Assembly: GCA_030220185.1 (NCBI GenBank)
Contig: JASPKZ010007528.1
Coordinates: 757,001 to 821,000, forward strand
Direction: 5' to 3'
Source of the DNA: Diploptera punctata
Taxonomy: Eukaryota; Arthropoda; Insecta; Blattodea; Blaberidae
DNA length: 64,000 nucleotides
Shown: positions 30,600-41,505 of the stretch, piece by piece
Layout: the number at the start of each line of letters is the position of its first letter
Position numbering within the stretch: position 1 is the first letter of the stretch
The notes under the pieces: model-generated
The model's database searches: none
Told to the model about the DNA's origin: nothing
What the model saw: only the letters and a program-made list of their open reading frames with translations
Translations under genes and position numbers: made by a program

Positions 30600-31514
30600 T
30601 GAGGGTTGTATCAATATCCAGTAGATATAACTGTTAAAACCCAAGAATGCTTCAGCTGGCAGTGCTATCAGCAAATCCTATCCTTTACGTGGAAGGATGA
30701 GGGTGAATACCTGATGTCTCAAAACTGGGTCCTCTTTGCTAAGGCATGGTAACCCTAACAGAAGAGTCCCTGGTCCTCCAGGTTGGGAATTGAATGTGGG
30801 ATTAACAATTCCACCCCATAAAGAAATAATCCATTGAGAAGTACAAAGTTAATGAAGCTAGATTGATGTCCAAAAACTTAAAATTCCAAATTGGTGAATA
30901 ATCGCCAGGAATAGAGAGGTATTTAGGAGAATGCTTAGAGAGGCTGTGACTCGACCTGGGTTGTTATGCCAAACATGATGATGATGATGCTAAAACCTAT
31001 TTAGGGCACCTTATATTGATCATGCACTTCTGATTAACACGAGTACGTAGATGTGAGGTCAGCAGCTGGCTGGTAGACCAGGGCATTCTAGACCTGTTAT
31101 GCCATAGAACGTTTTTGAGTTATTTTATATTTTTAAACAAATTTCTAAGTACCTCCAGAATAAGGTTCCAGTGCAATATGCCACTTTTTCATTACACTAC
31201 AAGTATATTGTCGCCAACTGTTTCGTGATTAAATTACTATCAATTTTATGTACATTAACTTCAACCATCCTAACCCAACAAATAAATTGCATACGATAAA
31301 CTGTAAACAAATCTTCCCCATTTTCTCACCTAACTTGCCCATTTTCTTGGTTAAAGACACAAATTTAGCACATAAACTGCAATCTGACGTCAAAATTATA
31401 ACAAATGAACGGTGTATTCATTGTTACTTAAAATAAAAAAAAAGCCATATATCCAACATTTTGTCGCCCTATTCTGGAGTTTAGCATACATTTCTTTATT
31501 AGGCTATATATTTT

Positions 31515-31552
<38 letters not shown>

Positions 31553-31900
31553 TAAGAAAACCAGTTATAACGAATGAGGGTCACGACATGCTGACCACAT
31601 GTCTCTCCTATACTGGCTGGATGAGTGTTTATTTCTGATTAGTACTTCTGGACGTGAGGTCAGGAACCAAGGCCTTCTAGGCCTGTAGTTGCTATTGAGT
31701 CATTTTTTAAACATATTCCTTTATTAAGTTACATATTTTTAGATTATACATTAAAATAAAAAACATAGTAACCTTTGATCTTTCAACCCCTCTGTTGGTC
31801 ACACTGATCACGGCAATGTAGATAATATCCAGGGCGATAAGCAACTCAGGAAATGCAACTTTGCGTCTGTTCGTGTATTGAAGATGTTACTACAATGTAT
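30600..31900. other. No gene seen; old SINE pieces and microsatellite
   Basis: 30620-30800 resembles 41510-41660 (GCAAATCCT.TTCT). 31035-31110 and 31560-31690 are decayed family C SINE bodies (GACATGCTGACCACATGTC). (TA)n at 31518-31549. Confidence 0.45.
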
Positions 31901-31965
31901 TGGTGATTGTGTACATGGTTTTTATTAACATTATATCGTTCGGTTATTGGTGATTTTTATATTAA

Positions 31966-32185
31966 AATGTGTTTATTTATCAACAATTTAGTTGGTGTTA
32001 ATCGTACTTTTAACTATAGTGTGAATACCGGTACAGGAGAGATTAGAAGCAAATTGTTTACAAACTTAACAGTGGTGGACATGATAGAATTATTAACGCG
32101 ACAACAATCTTATAGTTACGATAGACCTATTAGTTTGACATATTTAATTACGGACATTATCAACAAACGAATACCAGTCAATAAA
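31966..32185 (+). CDS. Candidate 5' coding exon of an unknown gene
   Basis: ATG at 31966 (another upstream at 31907) opens a 73-codon frame, MCLFINNLVGVNRTF ... KLFTNLTVVDMIELLTRQQ ... ITDIINKRIPVNK, ending at a strong donor AAAG|GTAAGC at 32185/32186. The stretch is not in any repeat I see in the window and keeps CpG dinucleotides (AACGCGAC, ACGATAG). No domain recognised and no downstream exon found in the window. It could be chance. Confidence 0.35.
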
Positions 32186-32482
32186 GGTAAGCCGTTTACT
32201 CATAAAATAGTAGGCCTATATGTTTGTGTTTTATTTCATTGATCAACTGCGGTATAATTTGTCAAGCAATTATGGTAGCTTAAACATTCATTAAAGTAAA
32301 AACTTGTAGCATACAAAGTAACCACTAGGCTTACAAAAACGATCACATATTACTTCTGAAACTTTTTGCTGTTTTAAATGTTTATAGTATATTACATAGG
32401 CCTAAACTAAATAGCCTGTAGATTGTAACGAGGGGATTTTTTCTCACTCGTAATTATTTGGTGGGTATAATTATATTAACTG

Positions 32483-32780
32483 TGTCCACCTCTGTGGTCT
32501 CGAGGTAGCGTGCTGCCTTGTCACGCAGCGAGCTCGGGTTCGGTCCCCGAAATCATATGACCATCATCATCATCATCATTCATATTCATCTTAGATTAAG
32601 CTTAGGATTAGGGACTCTCCTGGCACACCATTATCATCATTATCACCCATCATATCATCGGGGCAACGTAACCCAGCCTTCCAGGCGTCCCAACCTCAGA
32701 AGTGGGTTACAAGTGCGCCATGCCAGGACAGAACACCAGGAATGTCGGAAGCAATATGGGGCATTTGCAAAAAAAAAAGT
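32483..32780 (+). mobile_element. Composite SINE (A head plus B segment)
   Basis: CCACCTCTGTGGTCTCGAGG, GGGTTCGGTCCCCGAAATC (a deletion joins B box to late body), then CTTAGGATTAGGGACTCTCC and GTGGGTTACAAGTGCGCCAT, CAGGAATGTCGGAAG. Same order as 4030-4385 and 43175-43556. Confidence 0.78.
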
Positions 32781-32824
32781 ATAGCCTATATATATATATT
32801 AGGCATTTATTTTTCTTATCATGT

Positions 32825-33652
32825 CATATATCTTATATATAAAAATCAATGTTTGTTTGTTTGTTTGTTTGTTCGTATTCTATGCGCGGCCTTACCGTTG
32901 ATCCGATTTTGATGGGGTTTTTTGCAAAATGTTCAGAAGATTCCCGGGATGAACATAGGCTATAAGAGAGTTGTGATATTCAACCCCTTCACCCCTAAAA
33001 ATCACCCTTTGTAGTGAAAAACGTGAAATAAAGTCCCTATTTTGACGCTTAAATGGCTTACGCTGCCTAAACCATAACAAATACACCAAATTAATGTACA
33101 CAGAATTGAATATCCCACAAAACTCTACAAAAAAGTTCGCGAGAGCATGTTTATCTTTTATGGGTAACTCACAATAACCATTTTTGTCTTTCATTGATAC
33201 CAAGAAGATTGGGATAAGTAGATTCCCGGACAAGCGTGCTCTGCCATACCATTCATGCAATTGAGATAGGGCTTTTTGAAAAATGTTCAGGAGATTCCAG
33301 AGATGAACATAGGCTATAAGAGAGTTGAAATAATCAACCTCTTGATCCCTAAATATCACCCTTTGTAGTGAAAAACGTGAAATAAAGTTCCTATTTTGAC
33401 GCTTAAATGGCTTACGCTGCCTAAACCATAACAAATACACCAAATTAATGTACACAGAATTGAATATCCACAAAACTCTACAAAAAAGTTCGCGACAGCA
33501 TATGTTTATCTTCTACGGATAACTCACAATAATCATTTATGTCTTTCATTGATGCCAAGAAGATCGGGATAAGCAGATTCCCAAACAACGCACGGCTGGT
33601 GGTAAAAACATATTAGCATTTATTTATGAGTAGCAGCGCACGCCGCACCGGG

Positions 33653-33655
<3 letters not shown>
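32825..33655 (+). mobile_element. Helitron/MITE-like repeat with internal 357-bp duplication
   Basis: Starts TATCTTATATATAAAAATCA then (GTTT)n, and ends CGCACCGGGTATTATATAT. Inside, about 32896-33252 and 33253-33605 are tandem copies (AACATAGGCTATAAGAGAGT; AAATGGCTTACGCTGCCTAA; CTACAAAAAAGTTCGCGA). A third partial copy is at 41995-42270. The (GTTT)n start and GGGTAT end recall abundant insect non-autonomous elements; class uncertain. Confidence 0.6.

Positions 33656-33684
<29 letters not shown>
33656..33684. repeat. (TA)n microsatellite
   Basis: About 14 TA units joining the preceding repeat to AT-rich sequence. Confidence 0.9.
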
Positions 33685-33687
<3 letters not shown>

Positions 33688-33829
33688 GGAAGTGCAGAAA
33701 ATTGGATAAACCTCGGTAAATTTCTGGACAAAACGCGAAAAATAAGGACAACACTCATTCATGAATACATATATGTTATCAAAATGCAATACCATTAATT
33801 ATTAACAATTATATATAAATTAATTAGTG

Positions 33830-34365
33830 TATAATGCTGTTGTGTTATTATTTAATTGTAATATTAATGTGTTTTCTTTATGTAATTGTAATGCTAATTT
33901 TTTTTTAGTGTATAATGCTATTGTGTTATTACTTAATTGTAATATTATTGTGTTTTCTTTATGTAATTGTAAGGTTAATGTTTTTAGTGTATAATGCTAT
34001 TGTGTTATTATTTAATTGTAATATTATTATTGTGTTTTCTTTATGTAATTGTAATGTTATTGCTATTGTGTTATTACTTAATTGTAATATTATTGTGTTT
34101 TCTTTATGTAATTGTAATGTTAATGTTTTTAGTGTATAATGCTATTGTGTTATTATTTAATGGTAATATTTTTATTGTGTTTTCTTTATGTAATTGTAAT
34201 GTTATTGCTGTTTTTGTTTATTTTTCTTTACACTAGTACCAATTATTACTTTACTGTAACGGACTGTCAACAGCACGTACGGCTTACTGCCCGTGCGACC
34301 CATATTTGTAAATAATATTGTAAATATCTTACTTTTTGTCTAATAAAGTCCTACTACTATATATA
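33830..34365 (+). repeat. Left arm of a large inverted repeat with AT-rich subrepeats
   Basis: Repeats of about 80 bp (GTGTATAATGCTATTGTGTT, ATTTAATTGTAATATTATTG, TGTTTTCTTTATGTAATTGT) then ACTGTAACGGACTGTCAACA, GCGACCCATATTTGTAA and TCTAATAAAGTCCTACTAC. All recur inverted at 35455-35905. Confidence 0.85.
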
Positions 34366-35454
34366 TATATACACTGTTTACTGATTATGTACCTTGCTTC
34401 TGCTCCCGATTCCTGAGGTGCTGATTAAAAAATCCAAAGGACGAGTCCTACGGGATTGATTTTAAGTCGTGGGTTCCAAGTCTGAAGATTTTTAGGTTCG
34501 TAAAAGGACCTCAATAGTAAATTAATGTATATGAGCAAAATTCAACCGGACTTACCCATCGAAGTAATAGCGTACGTTAGTTTCCTACTAGATGTCTCAT
34601 TGAGGGGATGTGCTAACCACATGGCACTTACTGCAATACTGTAGGGAAATAGGCGTAATTAATTTAGCTTGGCCAAGGAACTCCATCTAGGGGAGCACCC
34701 ATGTTTCCACGAGGGACATTTGGGGGTAGGCCTATATAGCCTACATATATTACAGTGAAATTTCACCACTTGATTGTTTAGCGATTTCGGCTATTCGAGC
34801 GCAAAATACAGTCTGTGAATCTTTGATTTAAGAATAAGTTAGTGAATATATCGGCACTTATCGGTTAATTTATATTATACATCGTGCTTGTGACATGTTT
34901 ATTCACGTATTCGCTACGCACGCATTCCATACTGATTTTTTCACGCGTGTTGCAATTCATTAAATTAAAAAATAACATAATTATGCTATAGAAAATGGAC
35001 AAATATAAGGGTACAGTGAAATATATTAAAATGTAACGGAGATCACACTTTACCTACTTCAGCCCTTAAATTGGCACCAACTTAAATAATATGTATCGAT
35101 TCATTTTTCCATTACTTGATTAAAATATTAAATAAATTAAACTAACATGTATTGTAGGGTACATTCTTATTTTAAGTGTTAACATAAGGACGAAGCAAAA
35201 ATGGCGGTTCCTAGAGTAAATTGTTTAGTTTCGGGTTTAAGGTAAACACGCTTTTCTAATTAGTAGGGTTTCGCTGATTTTAATAGCATATACCGAGTTT
35301 CGTTGTTAAATATATAAAGTTGTGACCGCTAGAGCAATTTTTAAATTTTTGTTTCAATTGTAAGAGCTCCTACACTTATGGGTCCAATTTTGCTGGTTAA
35401 CGAACTTGTCTTGAGTTTTATTTTAATTGATTGCTAAAAACCTTGCGGTCTTAT
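34366..35454. other. Core between inverted arms; no recognisable gene
   Basis: Contains a decayed SINE body (34395-34520, matching 63600-63700 inverted: GTCGTGGGTTCCAAGTCTGA). 35201-35240 has ATGGCGGTTCCTAGAG ... TTTAAG|GTAAAC, a minimal start-plus-donor that I do not trust. Otherwise AT-rich. Confidence 0.5.
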
Positions 35455-35905
35455 AGTAGGAGTAGGGACTTTATTAGACAAAAAGTAAGATAGTTTAGCA
35501 ACAATATTAGTTACGTAAATATGGGTCGCAACCTGGAGGCAGTTAGCCGTAACGTGCTGTTGAGCAGTCCGCGTGTACCAATAAAGTAATAATTGCTACT
35601 AGTGTAAAGAAAAATAAACAAAAAAAAAGCAATAACATTACAATTACATAAAGAAAACACAATAATATTACAATTAAATAATAACACAATAGCATTATAC
35701 ACTAAAAAAACATTAACATTACAATTACATAAAGAAAACACAATAATATTACAATTAAATAATAACACAATAGCATTATACACTAAAAAAACAATAACAT
35801 TACAATTGCATAAAGAAAACACAATAATATTACAATACACTAAAAAACATTAAGATTACAATTACATAAAGAAAACACAATAATATTACAATTAAACAAT
35901 AAAGA
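35455..35905 (-). repeat. Right arm of the large inverted repeat
   Basis: Complement of the left arm: TAGTAGGAGTAGGGACTTTA, AAATATGGGTCGCAACC, GCAGTTAGCCGTAACGTGCT, then subrepeats CAATAATATTACAATTAAAT. The copies have diverged in the GC-rich part. Confidence 0.85.
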
Positions 35906-36059
35906 GAGGCAACGGATATATAATATGTGTATGTGCCTATATAAATTTTGGTCATGGCCATTTTCGGAGTGTAATAGATAGGTTCGGGGAGGATTTCTAA
36001 TTTTTTCAAAAAATATTTTCACGAGAGCGACCTCAATAGCTTCATCCCTTCGGAATTCG

Positions 36060-36955
36060 CTAATAATTGTTAAATATTGTATACTGCGATGGGTAGGACA
36101 TGTTATACGAGTGGGGGATTAGAAAAGGGCATGAAACCCTATTGTAGGAAAACCAGTTTGGAAACGCCTATAGATACACCAAGAATGAGGTAGGAGAATA
36201 ACATTAACCATGATTTGAAGGTCAAAATACTTAGGTACCAAAGTAAATGGACATGATGCATTAGAAGAGGAAATTAAAGAAACATTGGTAAATGGGAATA
36301 AAGCTTATTTTTCAAATATAACCTTATTTAAAAGCAAATTAATGTAAAAAACCTCAAAAATAAGGTTATACAAAACACTCATTAGACCAGTAGTTACATA
36401 TGCTTGTGAAACTTGGGTCCTAAAAGAAACAATAAAACAGAAATTACTAATTTTTGAAAGAAAAATTTTAAGAAGAATATTTGGACCAAATAGAGGAACT
36501 GATAACTGTTGGAGAATCAAAACGAATAACGAACTAAACAAATTAATAAAAAATCAGAACATAGTAAACCATATAAGATCTCTCAGAATTGGTTGGCTTG
36601 GACATTTGATAAGAATGGATGATCAGAGACTGATTAGGAAACTTTACAAACGGAAACCTAAAGGAGGCAGAGCTGTAGGAAGACCGAAGATCAGATGGGA
36701 GGATGACACAATGAACAATCTAAAGAAAATGAAAGTGACTAATTTGAATATGGCAAGAGACAGATTGGCATGGAGGAGGATTGTTGAGAAGATCAAAACT
36801 TTCACTTTTGAAGTTGTCGTGCCTTAAGATGATGATGATGATGATTTGAAGGGGGTGAATTATACAGGGAATTGGAAAACACTAGCTTAGTATAGTAGGG
36901 ATGTAGGAGCAGTTATGTCCTAGAGGCCATGAACTCCCACATTTGATAGTTACAT
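36060..36955 (+). mobile_element. Decayed RTE copy interrupted by a different LINE
   Basis: 36085-36215 (ACTGCGATGGGTAGGACATG ... ATGAGGTAGGAGAATAACAT) and 36845-36955 (GAATTATACAGGGAATTGGA ... GGCCATGAACTCCCAC) are consecutive parts of the RTE C-terminal region, split by the insert at 36222-36840. Confidence 0.78.
36222..36840 (+). mobile_element. LINE 3' end, (GAT)n tail, nested in RTE
   Basis: Frame pieces YKTLIRPVVTYACETWVLKE, FERKILRRIFGPNRGTDNCW, HIRSLRIGWLGHLIRMDDQR, KPKGGRAVGRPKIRWEDDTM and ARDRLAWRRIVEK. (GAT)n at 36828-36845. GATTTGAAGG on both sides is the TSD. Confidence 0.85.
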
Positions 36956-37190
36956 TATAATTAAATTTTGGCCACATTTGCAAGAGACATAACGCTCAAT
37001 TCAGTCCTGTAGTAAAACCCTCGACAGGACTGGTGTTAACTGCAAGAAATAACATGCGTGTATGTCACATGGAACTGATGTCCTTGGAGATAGCGAGCAT
37101 TTTATCAGTTTATAATTCACATATTTGAAGAGGTGCCCGATAGGGTTGCAGTATCAGCCAAAACACTGAAATACAGTGCAACTGTAATTC

Positions 37191-37765
37191 TTACTTACTT
37201 ACTTACTTACTTACTGGCACTATCGAACCCGTAGGTTCATGGCCGCACGGACATAAGCTCTCCGTACATTCCTATCCTGAGCTAATGCTTTCCAATCATT
37301 CCTTGTATAATCTACTTCCCTGAAATCATAGTTAATGTTGTTCTCCCACCCCAATCTTGGTCTACCAACTGGGCGTTTTCCCTCTGGCTTTCCTACAAGA
37401 AGCTTCTATGCAAGTCTTTCATTCCCCATATGTGCAACATGTCCTGCCCATCGCAGTCTACGAGACTTAACTGTTCTTATTATATCTGGCTTCCTATAAA
37501 GACCATTTAGTTCATTGTTATGAAGTCTTCTCCATTCACCTGTCTGTTCATCTCTCTTTGGTCCAAACATTTTCCTAAGTACTTTATTCTCAAATACTCG
37601 TAATCTCCTTTCCTCCCTTAAAGTAAGAGTCCGTGTTTCGCACCCATATAATATAACTGGTAGAATAATAGTTTTATATATTTTCAGTTTAACGTTTTTT
37701 GAAAGGAGTTGGGACATCAGGAGTCTCTGCAATGCATAATAGCACGCATTTCCAGAATTGAGCCT
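37191..37765 (-). mobile_element. RTE-clade LINE, 5'-truncated, with TSD
   Basis: Minus frame 37406-37732: QRLLMSQLLSKNVKLKIYKT, CETRTLTLREERRLRVFENK, FGPKRDEQTGEWRRLHNNEL, RRLRWAGHVAHMGNERLA. (CTTA)n tail at 37190-37215. CAACTGTAATTC flanks both sides. Confidence 0.9.
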
Positions 37766-38084
37766 ATGTTTACAACTGTAATTCCATCAAAATTAACTCG
37801 AAAATACAATGCATGGTAGTAATAAACCTTCGCGGACATTCATGTAGATTTCTGTCCAATGACAAGTCCTTCATTGCATACTCAGCATGATTAAAGCAAT
37901 GTTTGCAGTTTTACTAGGGTGTGTATAACTGAGGAGCAGTGGAAAAGGGCCACATGCTACCTGTTCAAAGGACTTTCAGCTCAGATTGTCTTAGGACATT
38001 TCTGACATTCTGTCTGGGCACCCTAGCAGAATTGTAACTCACTTCTGAGATTGGAAGGCGGAGTAACATTATCCCGATGATATG

Positions 38085-38370
38085 CATCCATCCATAGCAA
38101 TTCTGCTTGAGCGCAGGTCTTTCACTGCGATCATAACATTTTCATGCTATGCTTGCAGCTTTACTAGGGAATTATAGGTGTGGTAGCTTCCCGTTGCTTT
38201 CCTCACCGGTGAAGGATGATGGTGATAATGATAAGGGTGATGATGATGGCCGGATGATTTTCGGGGACCGTTGGGCCTTAAGCTTCCTGACATTTGTCTT
38301 ACAGGTTAGGAAGAACTCCGAAAAAAACTCACCCAGGAGCCTGTGCCGACCGGGAATCGAACTCGATGAT
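38085..38370 (-). mobile_element. SINE family A
   Basis: Minus: GTTCGATTCCCGGTCGGCAC, body CCTAACCTGTAAGACAAATG, end ATTGCTATGGATGGATG. Head truncated at about 38367. Confidence 0.78.
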
Positions 38371-38394
38371 ATAATGGTTGATAATAATGATAAT

Positions 38395-38735
38395 GGCACC
38401 GCTGTAGTCTCGAGGTAGCGTGCTGCCTTGTCACGCAGCGGGCCCGGGTTCGATCCCCGGTCGGGGCAGTTTTTCTGGGTGAGGTTTTTATCGGGGTTTT
38501 TCCTCACCTGTAAGACAAATGTCAGGAAAACTTTAAGGCCCAAACGGTCCCCGAAATCATATGGCGATCATCTTTATCATCATCATCATCATCATCCTTC
38601 ACCGGTGTGGAAAGCAACGGGAAGCTACCGCACCTAGACAATTCCCTAGTAAAGCTGCAAGCATAGCATGAAAATGCTATGATTGCAGTGAAGGACCTGC
38701 CTTCGGGCAGAATTACTATGGATGGATGGAATGAT
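38395..38735 (+). mobile_element. SINE family A, close to consensus
   Basis: CACCGCTGTAGTCTCGAGGT, CCGGGTTCGATCCCCGGTCG, GGTGAGGTTTTTATCGGGGT, CATCATCATC run, AATTACTATGGATGGATGGA end. It stands head to head with the previous SINE. Confidence 0.85.
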
Positions 38736-38890
38736 AATGGAGAACCAAGAGAATCCTTAAATCTAAACTTAACCTAAATTCCAGACCATTGGAAACTACA
38801 GGAAAAATTCCTTGGTCTGACTTCTGAACTGTAGTTAGAACCTCTGACCACAAGATGGCGTATATGTGGAACTAGAGTAAATGTAGTCCT

Positions 38891-39985
38891 AGACTATTTA
38901 ACTCGTGCCCCAAATGGGAGTCATTGATCAATCACGTTTCAATGAATTTTGTTTTACAACCAATGGCAGTCGTGTTTTACCTCGCTCTTTATCATATTCT
39001 CTTTATCAGCTCCTGTTTCAGTGATAAAGAAAGCTTCTCTTTTTTAATATTCTGAACAGGTCACAGCACTATTTTGCAGTGACTGACTCTCCAATAAATA
39101 CATTGAACATAGCAAATAATGAACAGATTCCTTCAAACTACACATTTTAGAAATGTGTGTTCAATAATTGTTTATATATTTTCAAACCAAACACAGTGCA
39201 GCAACACACACGAACTAGAATTTATAAAACACTGGCCAGACCCATATCATGTTACGGCAGTGAGGCCTGGACAATTCGCAGTGTAGATGAAGAAAGACTA
39301 ACTGCGGCAGAAATGAAATTTATGAGACGTACTGCGGGCTATTCAAGGACAGACCATAAAAGGAATTCTGAGATTCTCAAAGTATTACACACAGAATCAG
39401 TCATGGAATATGTACAAAAATACAGAAACAACTGGAAATCTCACGTACGAAGAATGAGCAGAACAAGAATACCATGTTCAGATCTTAAATTACCAGCCAC
39501 CAGGCAAGAGATCTTTGGGCAGACACTTCAAACGTTGGATTGAGACCGTAACAGACCACTAGGTCTATCACATGAAAGGAAGAAGAAGAAGAAGAAGAAG
39601 AAGATAATTGTTTAATAAATAAATGAATAACCCATAATGTTGATTATAATATACAGTTTGATATGTTTCAGTTTTTCTCCACTAGGGTGCATTCTTACAT
39701 TCTTACAATATAGCGATCCTATTTGGCAATAAATAATATGATCAAGTTGCAGTAAATGCATAAATGAAACATAACCTCACATTTCTGACTTGTTTTCAAA
39801 CATCGCCGTTTACATTAAATATATAAATATTTTAAAATAACTATATTTAAATAATGATATTTCAGTAAACAGCTCATTTATTTTTATTCGTTAAATGTCC
39901 TAAAAAATGCCACTCTCTATTTCCAAATTCTCTAGATAAATTCACTGTTCACTTATTGGCTCGTGAATTTATCTATCGTGACATG
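38891..39985 (+). mobile_element. Family P copy 3, interrupted by a LINE and ending in the satellite
   Basis: 38891-39170 and 39604-39985 match family P. The terminal palindrome is cut after GTGACAT, where the 140-bp array begins. Confidence 0.75.
39171..39603 (+). mobile_element. LINE 3' end with (GAA)n tail and TSD
   Basis: Frame 39157-39543: TRTRIYKTLARPISCYGSEA, WTIRSVDEERLTAAEMKFMR, YSRTDHKRNSEILKVLHTES, WKSHVRRMSRTRIP. (AAG)n at 39580-39603. ATAATTGTTTA at 39160-39170 and 39604-39614. Confidence 0.88.
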
Positions 39986-41222
39986 CTGTATGTGTTCTAC
40001 TCTTTAGTTGAAAGCAGTGTAATGATTTTGGGAGACGATAATAATTATGGACTGGGGGATTAGAATTCGCTCAGTTGTCTCCTGCATACCGCAGGTGACA
40101 TTACTTATGAGGTTTTATTTGGATGCTGTATGTGTTCTACTCTTTAGTTGAAAGCAGTGTAATGATTTTGGGAGACGATAGTAATTATGGACTGGGGGAT
40201 TAGAATTCGCTCAGTTGTCTCCTGCATACCGCAGGTGACATTGCTTATGAGGTTTTATTTGGATGCTGTATGTGTTCTACTCTTTAGTTGAAAGCAGTGT
40301 AATGATTTTGGGAGACGATAGTAATTATGGACTGGGGGATTAGAATTCGCTCAGTTGTCTCCTGCATACCGCAGGTGACATTACTTATGAGGTTTTATTT
40401 GGATGCTGTATGTGTTCTACTCTTTAGTTGAAAGCAGTGTAATGATTTTGGGAGACGATAGTAATTATGGACTGGGGGATTAGAATTCGCTCAGTTGTCT
40501 CCTGCATACCGCAGGTGACATTACTTATGAGGTTTTATTTGGATGCTGTATGTGTTCTACTCTTTAGTTGAAAGCAGTGTAATGATTTTGGGAGACGATA
40601 GTAATTATGGACTGGGGGATTAGAATTCGCTCAGTTGTCTCCTGCATACCGCAGGTGACATTACTTATGAGGTTTTATTTGGATGCTGTATGTGTTCTAC
40701 TCTTTAGTTGAAAGCAGTGTAATGATTTTGGGAGACGATAGTAATTATGGACTGGGGGATTAGAATTCGCTCAGTTGTCTCCTGCATACCGCAGGTGACA
40801 TTACTTATGAGGTTTTATTTGGATGCTGTATGTGTTCTACTCTTTAGTTGAAAGCAGTGTAATGATTTTGGGAGACGATAGTAATTATGGACTGGGGGAT
40901 TAGAATTCGCTCAGTTGTCTCCTGCATACCGCAGGTGACATTACTTATGAGGTTTTATTTGGATGCTGTATGTGTTCTACTCTTTAGTTGAAAGCAGTGT
41001 AATGATTTTGGGAGACGATAGTAATTATGGACTGGGGGATTAGAATTCGCTCAGTTGTCTCCTGCAATACCGCAGTGTAACATTACTTATGAGGTTTTAT
41101 TTGGATGCTGTATGTGTTCTACTCTTTAGTTGAAAGCAGTGTAATGATTTTGGGAGACGATAGTAATTATGGACTGGGGGATTAGAATTCGCTCAGTTGT
41201 CTCCTGCATACCGCAGGTGACT
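39981..41222. repeat. 140-bp tandem array, nine copies
   Basis: GCTGTATGTGTTCTACTCTT starts near 39985, 40124, 40264, 40404, 40544, 40684, 40824, 40964 and 41106. Period is 140, with the eighth copy 142. Copies are almost identical and share one GAATTC site, GGAGACGATA.TAATTATGG and GTGACATTACTTATGA. No coding frame. Confidence 0.95.
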
Positions 41223-41287
41223 TATAGAGAAAAAATGGCGCATTATTGAGTCCTAGCATGGACACTGATGTGAGGTAGGGTCCCTAT

Positions 41288-41505
41288 AGACTGTCCGTGA
41301 AATGTGTAGAGAAATTCGCCAACTTTCCGTTTAGACATCTTTCTCGCTTGAAGCTCAAGATGGAAATGAGTAACGTCACGTGACCTATTCTCCCTCCTGC
41401 ACTTCCTTCCACGTCCTCATTGGTCGCGCATTTTTTCCCGCCTCCTGCGTAGATGGCTTATTTTGAACAAATTCTCTACAGATTTTACGAACAGACTTTA
41501 GTAAT
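41288..41505. mobile_element. MITE with ~28-bp imperfect TIRs
   Basis: Left AGACTGTCCGTGAAATGTGT/AGAGAAATT, right (complement) AGTCTGTTCGTAAAATCTGT/AGAGAATTT. The interior is CpG-rich for this region: GTAACGTCACGTGACC, CATTGGTCGCGC, TTTTTTCCCGCC. TSD not resolved. Confidence 0.62.

Noticed and set aside
32892..33473. 193-codon minus frame
   Set aside because: It is duplicated together with the repeat and lies wholly in it; no domain recognised.
33915..34236. Overlapping open frames with repeated NCNIIVFSLCNCNV-like units
   Set aside because: They are translations of the 80-bp AT-rich subrepeats; the inverted copy gives the same frames on the other strand. No start context, no conservation beyond the repeat.
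35201..35240. ATGGCGGTTCC... with donor-like TTTAAG|GTAAAC as a first exon
   Set aside because: Only 13 codons, inside the inverted-repeat core; ATG plus GTAA occur often by chance.
39981..41222. CRISPR-like regular array
   Set aside because: Units are contiguous 140-bp tandem copies without spacers, in eukaryotic DNA.
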